The notes below the pieces were generated by a model. That model saw only the letters and a list, made by a program, of their open reading frames with translations, made no database searches and was not told where the DNA came from. Made by a program: the position numbers and the translations under genes. Shown one piece after another: positions 59,701 through 64,000 of a stretch of 64,000 nt of DNA. The stretch lies in assembly GCF_000471905.2 (NCBI RefSeq), contig NW_006499431.1, positions 410,468-474,467 on the forward strand, in the 5' to 3' direction. Numbering within the stretch: position 1 is the first letter of the stretch; the number at the start of each line of letters is the position of its first letter. The DNA comes from Amborella trichopoda (taxonomy: Eukaryota > Streptophyta > Magnoliopsida > Amborellales > Amborellaceae).

Positions 59701-62284
59701 CGAAATCATTTTCAGGCCGCACGCATTTTCAACTCTCATCTTCTGTATCAAAAGAATAATCCTAGAACTTTGCATGTCAACTATCAAATAACAGAATTTA
59801 ATGCCTTTTTTTAGATCTAATCATATGCAAACATTCCCTCCATCACAACACAACCCCAGGTTTCCTGTTTAGATCCATTTAGGACTTTGCTATCACGAGA
59901 TTTTGAGGAAATAATTCACAGAATCTGAATTAGAAACAGCAACATAAATCCCTATGGAACCATTAAAGGGCCAAAAAGACATCACAGATACAGAATTTAT
60001 AGAACTACAATCATACACAACAAATTTCTCCTCAATTAAGTATTTAACACATTATTTTCACAAGAGTATTTTGACAAGATAGAAAAGGCCTGTGGTTAAC
60101 CAAGCCTATTAAGGGTGCCAAGCAAAATCCTCTGGGTTAAAGTGGTTTGACTAGAAATGTCTTTTTGAACAATCCAGTGTAACAGAACTCCAGAGAAAAG
60201 GGGTCTTTTTCTTTATAGCTAATAAGTTCTATAAACTAAAGGGGTGAGAGATCAACGCAAACTACTCAATTGGCAAGAAAATGCCTAAATGGACTATATA
60301 TCATTTTTGACAAATGCAACAGTGCATTCACACTCATTGACTAAGAAAGTTAAAAATTTAGAGTGAGAAATCATGAATGTTTTCTCTGCCATATATCAGC
60401 AAAAAATCTGAAGGCACTATAAATCAAGATACAAGTCCAAAGATACATAAAATATAGAAACATGAAATTTACAGGACCATTACTAATCTGCCCTAAAGCA
60501 TTCAAAGAATGTTTTAGATATCAATTCAGGCCAGGTACTCAGCCCTGGGCCTGGCCCAGGCCCAGCCTGAGCTACTCGGCCGACGCACACCCCAAGTGAA
60601 AAAAAAAAAACTCTTTTAGAGGTGTGGCACCACTGCCTCCCGCTGTTGCCTCAATGCTCCCCTCCTTTCTAAACACATGCTTCTCATATCCCTCTTTCTC
60701 TCTTTTCTGAGCTTAGTATCAGTGGTGAAGATGCGGGGGAGGAGAGAGAGAGAGAGAGAGAGAGAAAGAGACTACCAATCCGCCACTTTTTTGTTTACCA
60801 AATGTCATGTGAGGTTCTTGGTCATATGCCATTTATCAAAAATGGCACCAGCACTCAGGTTTTTGCAATTAAGGGTCCTAAATTTTTACCAAAACCCAAT
60901 GAAATGTGTCAAAAATCAGGGTGAAATCCTCTATTTTCACCAAAATTTTAGAGCCCCTCTCCCTCTCTGACTCGTGCTCTCTCTAAGATTTTGGCCAGAA
61001 AATAGGATATTGGTTAGAACACAGAGCATAATATCGCTCAAAAGAGTGAATTTGTGACCAGAAAAAGGTTGATGGGCGAGAAAGCGTTCCTGATTCTTGC
61101 CAGAATTTGGGAACCCAACTCGTAAAGAACACTGGAAAAGGAAAGAGGGGATGGGATAGAAATTGGGAGTTAATAATCACCAGAAGAAGACTTCAATGAT
61201 CAGAAGTGGTCAGAAAAGGAGAAAAGCCAACGTTCATGGATCGATCACTTTTTTTTTTTTAGATTTCTGTTTTTTCTTTTGCAACTTTTTTTTAATTTCT
61301 TTGGGGGTTTTTGGTGGGGGCGAGTTGAGTCACCACTAGAGTAAAGCCGAATTACTCGGCCGAATCCGAGCGGACTCAGCCAAGTCACGGTGCACTGCTT
61401 ACAAATATTCCCCTAGAAATCAAATAAAAAATAAATAAAGAGAAAGACAAGGAAGAAAAAAAGGAACAACGGAATATGATTAAATCCATTGAACATTATT
61501 TAAAATCTAGGCATCGATGGTGATCAGCATGAACCTACCCAAAAGCCAAAGGCATACAGGAAAACAAAATTATTTCTGCAAATAATATGCCTCTTGAAAG
61601 GAACTAACCCGACAGAGATCCAAGCATCATAGAAATGTCTTGGACTTCAGATTTCAGGGTAAATTATAGAGAATAAAATCAGCTGAACATTGGTAATCCT
61701 TAATAAAGGAGAAAAAAAAGAGAGAAGATAATCAAGTAGTAGGTGACACAACAGAGAAATAGCATAGCACAGAGTGTCCAGGCATTAAACCAGCATAGAA
61801 TTTGACAGAACACAACTAACCCACTAGAGCATGTAGCATCAGAAGAAGAAAAAAAAAAGATCAATCAAACTGCAAACAAAAGAGATCACAAACAAAGCAC
61901 AACCACATATTCCCTTTCATGAAAAGCAACACTCAGAAAGAATGAGATTCTGTTTTGAACAAAACAACAAAAACCCAGAAATCTAAAACCCAAAAAATCG
62001 ATAGAAAGCGAAAGGGAGAAACGAACCTCACGGAAGCCAAGAACTTCAGAAGTCTCACGGAAACTCTTGCCCAGCAAGCATTCGATATCGGTGGAGACAT
62101 TTGGAATGAGCAAGCCTTGAGGTAGCTCTAGATCCTTTGTGTGATCCTCTTCAACATGAACCAGCCTCGAGCCTGCAACTCCTTTGCAATAGAGAAGCCT
62201 AATATCAGCGGTGACATCAAAGCCCCTGCCCAAAGCTTGGATTGAATTCACAGCTGTTGTGAAAGCAGCTGAATTCTGGTCCAT
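26110..62284 (-). CDS. CAD1: MACPF-domain protein, CAD1-type cell-death regulator (7 exons, complete)
   Basis: Exons in transcript order are 62027-62284, 56670-56908, 54489-54693, 53826-53903, 38146-38329, 35935-36098 and 26110-26748. They join without frame conflict to 1767 nt, giving 588 residues. Residues 9-42 hold the plant family's N-terminal block ([20 protein letters not shown]). The MACPF signature [13 protein letters not shown] spans residues 171-183 (F in place of the usual Y/W). [13 protein letters not shown] follows at 266-278. The C-terminal region has [19 protein letters not shown], a Ser-rich linker (~509-539) and the terminal block [17 protein letters not shown]. In Arabidopsis, CAD1 loss causes salicylate-dependent spontaneous cell death, so the family restrains that pathway. 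That role is known there and inferred here. Introns total ~34 kb and are full of transposons. No stop, frameshift or missing exon is seen. Confidence 0.94.
26749..27371. other. CAD1 intron 6, proximal non-coding part
   Basis: AT-rich intron sequence. Two ATATGAGAGTTC/ATATGGGAGTTC words near 27008-27036 form a small local duplication. Nothing else is recognised. Confidence 0.5.
27372..27706. repeat. Duplicated segment, copy 2 (left half)
   Basis: Matches 19869-20185. The copy continues at 30596-30760 beyond the hAT insertion. The two halves together equal the uninterrupted copy, so the hAT element arrived after the duplication or repeat spread. Confidence 0.8.
28855..29790. repeat. Tandem ~290-bp units inside hAT-1
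   Basis: The block GATTTTCCGAAAAGATGT then TTTTGATTATCATGAGGTAT appears four times (about 28890, 29035, 29315 and 29605). The last three are spaced ~285-290 bp and include TGCATGTTATTATATTTTTA. The internal expansion replaced transposase-coding sequence. Confidence 0.85.
29880..30228 (+). pseudogene. hAT transposase C-terminal remnant
   Basis: Open stretches read [20 protein letters not shown] at 29889, then, past a stop at 30036, [31 protein letters not shown] and [10 protein letters not shown]. The acidic, Gln/Asn-rich composition and the position before the 3' end fit the tail of a plant hAT transposase. No hATC dimerisation domain or catalytic core is present. Confidence 0.45.
30596..30770. 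repeat. Duplicated segment, copy 2 (right half)
   Basis: Continues the match to 20180-20360 (GAGGAACAA-GATGATAAA, AAGAGGAAGAC, GAGTAATTATCACATA). It begins with the hAT-1 target duplication. Confidence 0.8.
30771..31273. other. CAD1 intron 6, non-coding
   Basis: A short (ATC)n run occurs at 30780-30815. No gene signal. Confidence 0.5.
31274..31448. mobile_element. Short hAT-like remnant (~175 bp)
   Basis: Begins CAAGGTTTCGACGATC and ends GTCTAACATTG. Its interior is rich in CGATC, CCGATCC and CCGG words like the ends of hAT-1 and hAT-2. The flanks GTATTAAA and TTTTAAAA agree at 6 of 8 positions. Possibly a non-autonomous end-to-end deletion. Confidence 0.45.
31449..32569. other. CAD1 intron 6, AT-rich non-coding
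   Basis: Contains two imperfect ~45-bp units (CACTAAATGAGACGTCTCTACCAC-like) at 31720-31810. Otherwise A/T-rich without signal. Confidence 0.5.
32570..35030 (-). mobile_element. L1-type LINE, reverse transcriptase to RNase H (2.5 kb)
   Basis: On the minus strand, ORF2 runs from mid reverse transcriptase ([17 protein letters not shown] near 34960) through the catalytic box [10 protein letters not shown] (34460). Next is the thumb region with [20 protein letters not shown] and GGLGICSL. The zf-RVT domain follows, with [20 protein letters not shown] and LFIHC at 33350-33275. RNase H comes last, with [19 protein letters not shown] at 32950 and [12 protein letters not shown] near 32735. It has several frameshifts and stops, and the 5' half is missing. 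It lies in CAD1 intron 6 in the gene's own orientation. Confidence 0.92.
35031..35934. other. CAD1 intron 6, distal non-coding part
   Basis: AT-rich intron sequence up to the donor of exon 6. A repeated AATTCTTACATTGATTACCT-like word lies at 35495-35545. No gene signal. Confidence 0.5.
35935..36098 (-). CDS. CAD1: CAD1 exon 6
   Basis: This 164-nt exon starts after CTTTCTCAG, completing the split Tyr codon. It encodes [20 protein letters not shown] through [15 protein letters not shown]. The donor is CAG|GTAGTA, phase 0. Confidence 0.95.
36310..36775 (+). mobile_element. RTE-type LINE 3' end
   Basis: The + strand reads [20 protein letters not shown], then [48 protein letters not shown] and [16 protein letters not shown], the C-terminal end of plant RTE ORF2. 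It ends in AAGGCTTTGACGATAATGATGAT, the short trinucleotide-type tail usual for RTE. Stops are present. It is in CAD1 intron 5, antisense to the gene. Confidence 0.88.
36776..38145. other. CAD1 intron 5, remaining part
   Basis: Non-coding. A 23-base poly-A run at 36992-37014 may be the tail of a lost retroposon, although no duplication was found around it. Confidence 0.5.
38146..38329 (-). CDS. CAD1: CAD1 exon 5
   Basis: This 184-nt exon starts with GATGTTACTGTG after GATTGTAG. It encodes [38 protein letters not shown] and [11 protein letters not shown]. It ends in phase 1 at GAG T|GTAAGA. The 15.5-kb intron 4 precedes it. Confidence 0.95.
38330..39479. other. CAD1 intron 4, 3' end, non-coding
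   Basis: AT-rich sequence between exon 5 and the first LINE. No gene signal on either strand. Confidence 0.5.
39480..40445 (+). mobile_element. LINE 3' end: zf-RVT and RNase H remnant
   Basis: At 39538-39660 the + strand reads [20 protein letters not shown] and [16 protein letters not shown], a zf-RVT domain. At 40090-40170 [20 protein letters not shown] marks the start of RNase H, and at 40388-40425 [12 protein letters not shown] its end. The frame is interrupted by stops. It is antisense to CAD1 in intron 4. Confidence 0.82.
40515..41330 (-). mobile_element. RTE-type LINE 3' end with internal duplication
   Basis: The minus strand from 41300 reads [17 protein letters not shown], then [16 protein letters not shown], a degraded [20 protein letters not shown] segment, [20 protein letters not shown], and [18 protein letters not shown]. 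It ends in (ATC)n on the + strand at 40520-40545, i.e. the RTE trinucleotide tail. A 48-bp in-frame duplication lies at 40700-40795. It carries stops, so it is dead. Confidence 0.9.
40700..40795. repeat. 48-bp in-frame tandem duplication in the RTE element
   Basis: Two units beginning CCCTTTTAAA at 40700 and 40748 each encode, on the minus strand, [16 protein letters not shown] (16 residues). The second differs at only a few bases. Confidence 0.92.
41331..42605. other. CAD1 intron 4, non-coding with GCATGTGCA-rich patches
   Basis: A stretch at 41365-41480 (GTGCATGTGCATATGTGCATG, GATGCGATGATGCAG) and another at 42515-42600 share the GCATATGC/TGCATC vocabulary of the hAT-4 ends, so they may be remnants of related copies. 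A 48-bp duplication (CTATACTATATTAACTATCT) lies at 41570-41655. Confidence 0.45.
42606..43497. mobile_element. hAT-4: 892-bp non-autonomous hAT element
   Basis: Starts CAGTGTTTTAAAATGCAGCC and ends CTCGCATTTAAAAACACTG, so the ends are inverted copies over ~15 bases. The flanks ATCACATT (42598-42605) and ATCACAAT (43498-43505) agree at 7 of 8 positions, as expected for an aged hAT duplication. The subterminal sequence is an array of GCATATGCGGCCGCAT-like words. No transposase frame is visible. Confidence 0.85.
43498..44487. other. CAD1 intron 4, non-coding
   Basis: GCGGTAGCATTTTAAAACATTG at 43548-43568 is another hAT-like end facing left, suggesting an older related element around hAT-4. Poly-T lies at 43587-43612. 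No gene signal. Confidence 0.4.
44488..44535. other. Assembly gap (48 N)
   Basis: An N run directly after a CT microsatellite, inside CAD1 intron 4. Confidence 1.
44536..44700. other. Error-rich duplicate of left gap flank plus (CT)n
   Basis: Sequence 44536-44650 (AAACGTAAAACCAAAACTAAA, then CCCTCCCCTCCGTAAAA, then CATCTCTCT) follows 44380-44487 with many 1-2-base insertions, and both run into CT repeats (44651-44700). It is likely a low-quality second copy rather than real duplicated DNA. Confidence 0.65.
44844..45198 (+). mobile_element. 5'-truncated LINE tail with 17-bp target duplication
   Basis: A 355-bp insert flanked by AAATGTGAGTGGTTTCA at 44827-44843 and 45199-45215. It starts inside the RNase H end ([18 protein letters not shown], stop), runs through a 3' UTR and ends ATCAAAAAC. 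The perfect, long, variable-length duplication is the signature of target-primed reverse transcription, and the intact duplication points to a fairly recent event. Confidence 0.92.
46146..46262 (+). mobile_element. tRNA-derived SINE-like unit inside hAT-2
   Basis: TGGTTAGCAGTAGTGG (46170-46185) resembles a pol III A box, and GTTCGAATCCC (46207-46217) is a near-perfect B box 37 bases on. A/T-rich sequence with A runs follows. No cloverleaf can be drawn over the whole unit, so it is not a tRNA gene. No target duplication was identified. Confidence 0.45.
46263..46520. repeat. A-rich tandem units in hAT-2
   Basis: The word AGATAGGTTTTACTTTTGTCTTAAAA, followed by CTAAAATTTATCTTCATAAAA, recurs about three times between poly-A runs. 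Confidence 0.7.
52176..52365. mobile_element. 190-bp solo LTR (TG...CA) with 5-bp duplication
   Basis: Starts TGTTAAATTTCTGAATCC and ends CTATCTCTACA, flanked by AGTCC at 52171-52175 and 52366-52370. Removing the LTR and one AGTCC restores the LINE reading [19 protein letters not shown] in one frame. Size and termini fit a small Ty1/copia or TRIM solo LTR. Confidence 0.9.
52921..53100. repeat. GGGCC-rich repeat end
   Basis: GGGCCTAGGCC, GGGCTGGCCC, GGGCCATGGCC and GGCCGGGCC words end in CCCATTGGCAGCCCTAA. Read in reverse this is TTAGGGCTGCCAATGGG, a terminus typical of a dispersed plant DNA transposon. It abuts the truncated LINE. Confidence 0.45.
53101..53825. other. CAD1 intron 4, 5' end, non-coding
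   Basis: The first ~700 bases of the 15.5-kb intron after exon 4. No repeat or coding signal recognised. Confidence 0.5.
53826..53903 (-). CDS. CAD1: CAD1 exon 4 (26-codon cassette-type exon)
   Basis: This 78-nt exon is phase 0 on both sides, with acceptor TATGTGCAG and donor GAA|GTACGT. It encodes [20 protein letters not shown] then YLSGKE. Many plant CAD1 relatives have a similar NSQGIYPQP-like insert, while Arabidopsis CAD1, as I recall, lacks it. Skipping it would keep the frame. It is too short for an ordinary ORF scan. Confidence 0.88.
53904..54488. other. CAD1 intron 3 (585 bp)
   Basis: Contains a GAGTCAGTCAACTC/CCCGAGTCAAGTCC patch (54075-54180) related to the ACTCG-rich repeats, and a GA-rich tract at 54439-54480 immediately downstream, in gene sense, of exon 3's donor. 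Confidence 0.7.
54439..54480. repeat. GA/GGGGGAGA tract next to exon 3 donor
   Basis: On the gene strand this reads CT/CCCCCTCT and starts ~9 bases past the weak donor TCT|GTAACT. Pyrimidine tracts at that place are known to influence 5' splice-site use, so a splicing role is possible. Confidence 0.6.
54489..54693 (-). CDS. CAD1: CAD1 exon 3 (MACPF signature)
   Basis: This 205-nt exon starts after TTCTGTTTCAG and completes a split Ser codon. It encodes [19 protein letters not shown] and [13 protein letters not shown] through [11 protein letters not shown]. The donor TCT|GTAACT is weak and is followed at once by a long CT tract. Confidence 0.93.
55214..56186 (+). pseudogene. hAT-3 transposase remnant: three BED-type zinc-finger repeats and acidic tail
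   Basis: Three copies of the hAT N-terminal finger unit follow one another: [20 protein letters not shown] at 55238, [20 protein letters not shown] at 55505, and a third, [16 protein letters not shown], at 55774. Each is followed by the N-G-I/V-N-F-K-K-H-L-x-G-I-K-G pattern. The first has C-x2-C (CIRCNYC), the second has both cysteines changed to Tyr (CIRYNFY), and the third has KCNYC. At least two frameshifts separate them. An acidic tail ([35 protein letters not shown]) follows directly. The catalytic RNase-H-like core and hATC are deleted, so it cannot transpose itself. Confidence 0.82.
56451..56518. repeat. 34-bp tandem duplication in hAT-3
   Basis: GATTATGGTCTTATGGATTA followed by TCAAAATTCTTATG occurs twice exactly (56451 and 56485), with further partial copies nearby. 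Confidence 0.9.
56670..56908 (-). CDS. CAD1: CAD1 exon 2
   Basis: This 239-nt exon starts with ATG GTT GAG (an internal methionine, not the start codon) after acceptor GATTTCAG. It encodes [13 protein letters not shown] through FNAMFNFTG and [17 protein letters not shown]. It ends in phase 2 at GCA AG|GTAAAT. Confidence 0.95.
56909..60529. other. CAD1 intron 1, main part, non-coding
   Basis: AT-rich. Around 59035-59380 both strands have ~70-90-codon open frames without recognisable family. The local GC rise suggests an unidentified old element. Nothing else stands out. Confidence 0.45.
60530..61400. mobile_element. Possible DNA-transposon remnant with ACTCGGCC ends
   Basis: The left side has GGGCCTGGCCCAGGCCCAG and CTACTCGGCCGACG (60545-60590). 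The right side has AATTACTCGGCCGAATCC and GGACTCAGCC (61349-61380). The facing ACTCGGCC words suggest two ends of one ~0.85-kb element of the ACTCG family. A (GA)n microsatellite lies inside at 60742-60770. No target duplication identified. Confidence 0.4.
61401..62026. other. CAD1 intron 1, proximal part
   Basis: AT-rich, no recognised element, ending at the exon 1 donor GAG|GTTCGT. Confidence 0.6.
62027..62284 (-). CDS. CAD1: CAD1 exon 1 (start codon)
   Basis: It has 86 codons from ATG (context GATATGG, purine at -3 and G at +4) to GFRE, with donor GAG|GTTCGT in phase 0. It encodes the N-terminal MACPF block with ALGRGFDVT and LLYCKG. An out-of-frame ATG lies 17 nt upstream. Confidence 0.94.
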
Positions 62285-62301
62285 ATCGACAAGTCCACCA
62301 T
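62248..62301 (-). promoter_or_regulatory. Overlapping 17-codon uORF of CAD1
   Basis: An ATG 17 nt upstream of the CAD1 start (context CTAATGG, no purine at -3) opens a frame of 17 codons (MVDLSIWTR...) that ends in TGA 34 nt inside the main coding region. The main ATG has the stronger context, so leaky scanning could allow both. Whether it is transcribed is not shown. Confidence 0.55.
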
Positions 62302-62480
62302 TAGGTGCGTCCTAAAGAGAGGTCGCGCTTTGGTTTTTAGAGAGTGAGAAAAATAAAAGCACAGTTAGAGAGACAAAATAAAGGAACACTGGGATTTCAG
62401 ATTCTCCGCACCTTCAAATGTCCTGACCCATCTCTCTCTCTACTCCGACCAACTTCTCCTACTCGTCTCACCTTGCTACT
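62302..62480 (-). promoter_or_regulatory. CAD1 5' UTR / core promoter region
   Basis: On the gene strand this is CT-rich (CTCTCTAACTG, TTCTCACTCTCT), a typical plant Y-patch. No convincing TATAAA was found; TTTATTTT at about 62375-62380 is the nearest. The transcription start cannot be fixed. Confidence 0.4.
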
Positions 62481-63095
62481 TTCTCGCTCTAACATTTTCT
62501 CTCTCTAAAACTTTCTCGCTCTAACATTCTCTCTCTCTCAAACTTTCTCGCTCTAATATTCTCTCTCTCTCAAACTTTCTCGCTCTAACATTCTCTTTCT
62601 GACTTTCTCGCTCTATAACATTCTCTCTCTAGAACTTTCTCGCTCTAACGTTCTCTCTCTAAGACTTTCTCGCTCTAACGTTTTCTCTCTATAACTTTCT
62701 CGCTCTAACGTTTTCTCTCTAAAACTTTCTCGCTCTAACGTTTTCTCTCTCTAAAACTTTCTCGCCCAACGTTCTCTCTCTAAAACTTTCTCGCTCTGAC
62801 GTTCTCTCTCTCTAAACCTTTCTCGCTCTGACGTTCTCTCTCTCTAGAACTTTCTCCCTCTGACGTTCTCTCTCTCCAAAACTTTCTCGCTCTGACGTTC
62901 TCTCTCTCCAAAACTTTCGCTCTGACGTTCTCTCTCTCTAAACTTTCTCGCTCTAACGTTCTCTCTCTAAACTTTCTCGCTCTAACGTTCTCTCTCTAAA
63001 CTTTCTCGCTCTAACGTTCTCTCTCTAAAACTTTCACGCTCTAACGTTCTCTCTCTAAGACTTTTTCGCTAACATTTTCTCTCTCTAAAACTTTT
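62481..63095. repeat. ~20-copy, ~30-bp minisatellite upstream of CAD1
   Basis: The unit is CTTTCTCGCTCTAACGTT followed by CTCTCTCTAAAA, 25-33 bp per copy, about twenty copies with small length changes in the CT part. On the gene strand each copy offers a GAGAGA run and most an ACGT core. It begins ~200 bp upstream of the CAD1 start codon. Confidence 0.95.
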
Positions 63096-64000
63096 TGATT
63101 TTGAAATGTAGAGAGAGAGGCCTTTGACCATCGAAACCAACGCGTTTTCAAAGGAGGATTGTGTGTTCCTTCGGTCCAAACCCACAAAGCATGGGCGCTA
63201 TATTCTCGCTCCAAGTCATCCTTTTATGACTGACCTTTATCATAATAATTTTGACCCAAATGCCCTGAAACTTTTCATCGAAACCCAAAGCTACGCTCCC
63301 AAATCCCGACACCGCTATGACGTCTGGATAACATCCAACTTTTCAAGTTGGATCCGGCTTTTATACCAGCCCGTATATGTAGAAATGCGGGCTTCTTATC
63401 AAATCTATTTTTGAGATGGATTTTGGGACTTAATTTTTAAATATGTATAATCTTTGATATGGAGATAATGAATATAAATAAATAAATAAATTTTGAATAC
63501 TAAAAATAATAATTCTGGCAAAAAAACATTTGAACCGTTAGTTTCCATTTTTTTTAAATAGAACACTTAATTGTTAAGATGGATGCTTTACACTTTTTGG
63601 ACCGCCTATGTAAAAATATTGTCCAGCCAGCATCAAACAATTTTACTTTTAAATTTCAGCTGTAATCAACATGGTCGAGAGTTTGGCGTTACACATTTAT
63701 TGTGCATAGAGTTTGGAATTACATATTTGTTGTGCATAGAGATATTTTATGGTACTTAGGTTTGCGCTTCTTGTTTTGGACCATACAATGAGGCACATGT
63801 TTAGATTGTTCAAAAGATTCTTGTTTAGATTGTTCAAAAAGAATCTAAACAATGCGCGCTTCTTCTTTAGATTGTTCGAAGATTCATGAAGGTGATTGGG
63901 TATATTTCAAAAACCAAAAAAGATAATATATATGGGTGCAGTTTGTATAAGGTTGCAATAGTAAACACCGTCAAATTTTATCACAGAATTTTGTTGTTAA
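63096..64000. other. Upstream flank of CAD1, no gene recognised
   Basis: A 96-codon open frame (+, 63124-63414) follows the minisatellite but resembles no family I know and has no gene context. Further on are a 30-bp direct repeat (63678-63740) and a short perfect inverted repeat (63821-63852). Confidence 0.4.
63821..63852. repeat. 11-bp perfect inverted repeat, 10-base loop
   Basis: TTGTTTAGATT and AATCTAAACAA face each other across GTTCAAAAAG. TTTAGATTGTTC also recurs as direct copies at 63800 and 63870. Confidence 0.85.

Noticed and set aside
63124-63414. Protein-coding gene of 96 codons
   Set aside because: No recognisable domain, no promoter or splice context, and it follows a microsatellite-derived GA run.

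Overview
This window is nuclear DNA from a flowering plant, about 64 kb long and AT-rich. It carries two spliced plant genes in tail-to-tail orientation, and their introns are swollen by transposable elements. There are no bacterial operons, no CRISPR array and no rRNA. The introns run up to 15.5 kb and carry plant L1-type LINEs with an RNase H domain, RTE LINEs, a Ty3/gypsy remnant and several hAT elements. That suggests a non-grass angiosperm with a medium or large genome; I cannot name the species from sequence alone.

Left part, 1-12.5 kb (+ strand): the 3' end of a COQ3 gene (mitochondrial ubiquinone-biosynthesis O-methyltransferase). Four exons encode the last ~132 residues. The N-terminal exons lie to the left of the window or were not recognised. 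Its introns hold LINE pieces and an assembly gap (10499-10672).

Middle, 12.5-26.1 kb: intergenic sequence with a LINE fragment, a decayed Ty3/gypsy pol (integrase end), a ~500-bp segment that recurs inside the next gene, and a ~500-bp foldback MITE.

Right part, 26.1-62.3 kb (- strand): one complete gene encoding a MACPF-domain protein, the apparent orthologue of Arabidopsis CAD1. I resolved seven exons (62027-62284, 56670-56908, 54489-54693, 53826-53903, 38146-38329, 35935-36098, 26110-26748). They join in frame to 1767 nt, or 588 codons plus stop, spread over 36.2 kb. About 95% of the gene is intron, and the introns are a layered record of insertions: four hAT elements with 8-bp target-site duplications (one with 2 of 8 bases unmatched is only a possible fifth), L1 LINEs, two RTE tails, a solo LTR inside a LINE and a SINE-like unit inside a hAT element. 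Upstream of the start codon are a short overlapping uORF and a ~20-copy, ~30-bp minisatellite.

The two genes are functionally unrelated (respiratory quinone synthesis; control of defence-type cell death) and share no visible operon-like logic. I found no clear new molecular system. The notable signals are the hAT family whose members share ends but carry different subterminal motif arrays, an insertion that turned an ~80-bp intron into ~2 kb, and two assembly gaps flanked by error-rich duplicate sequence.
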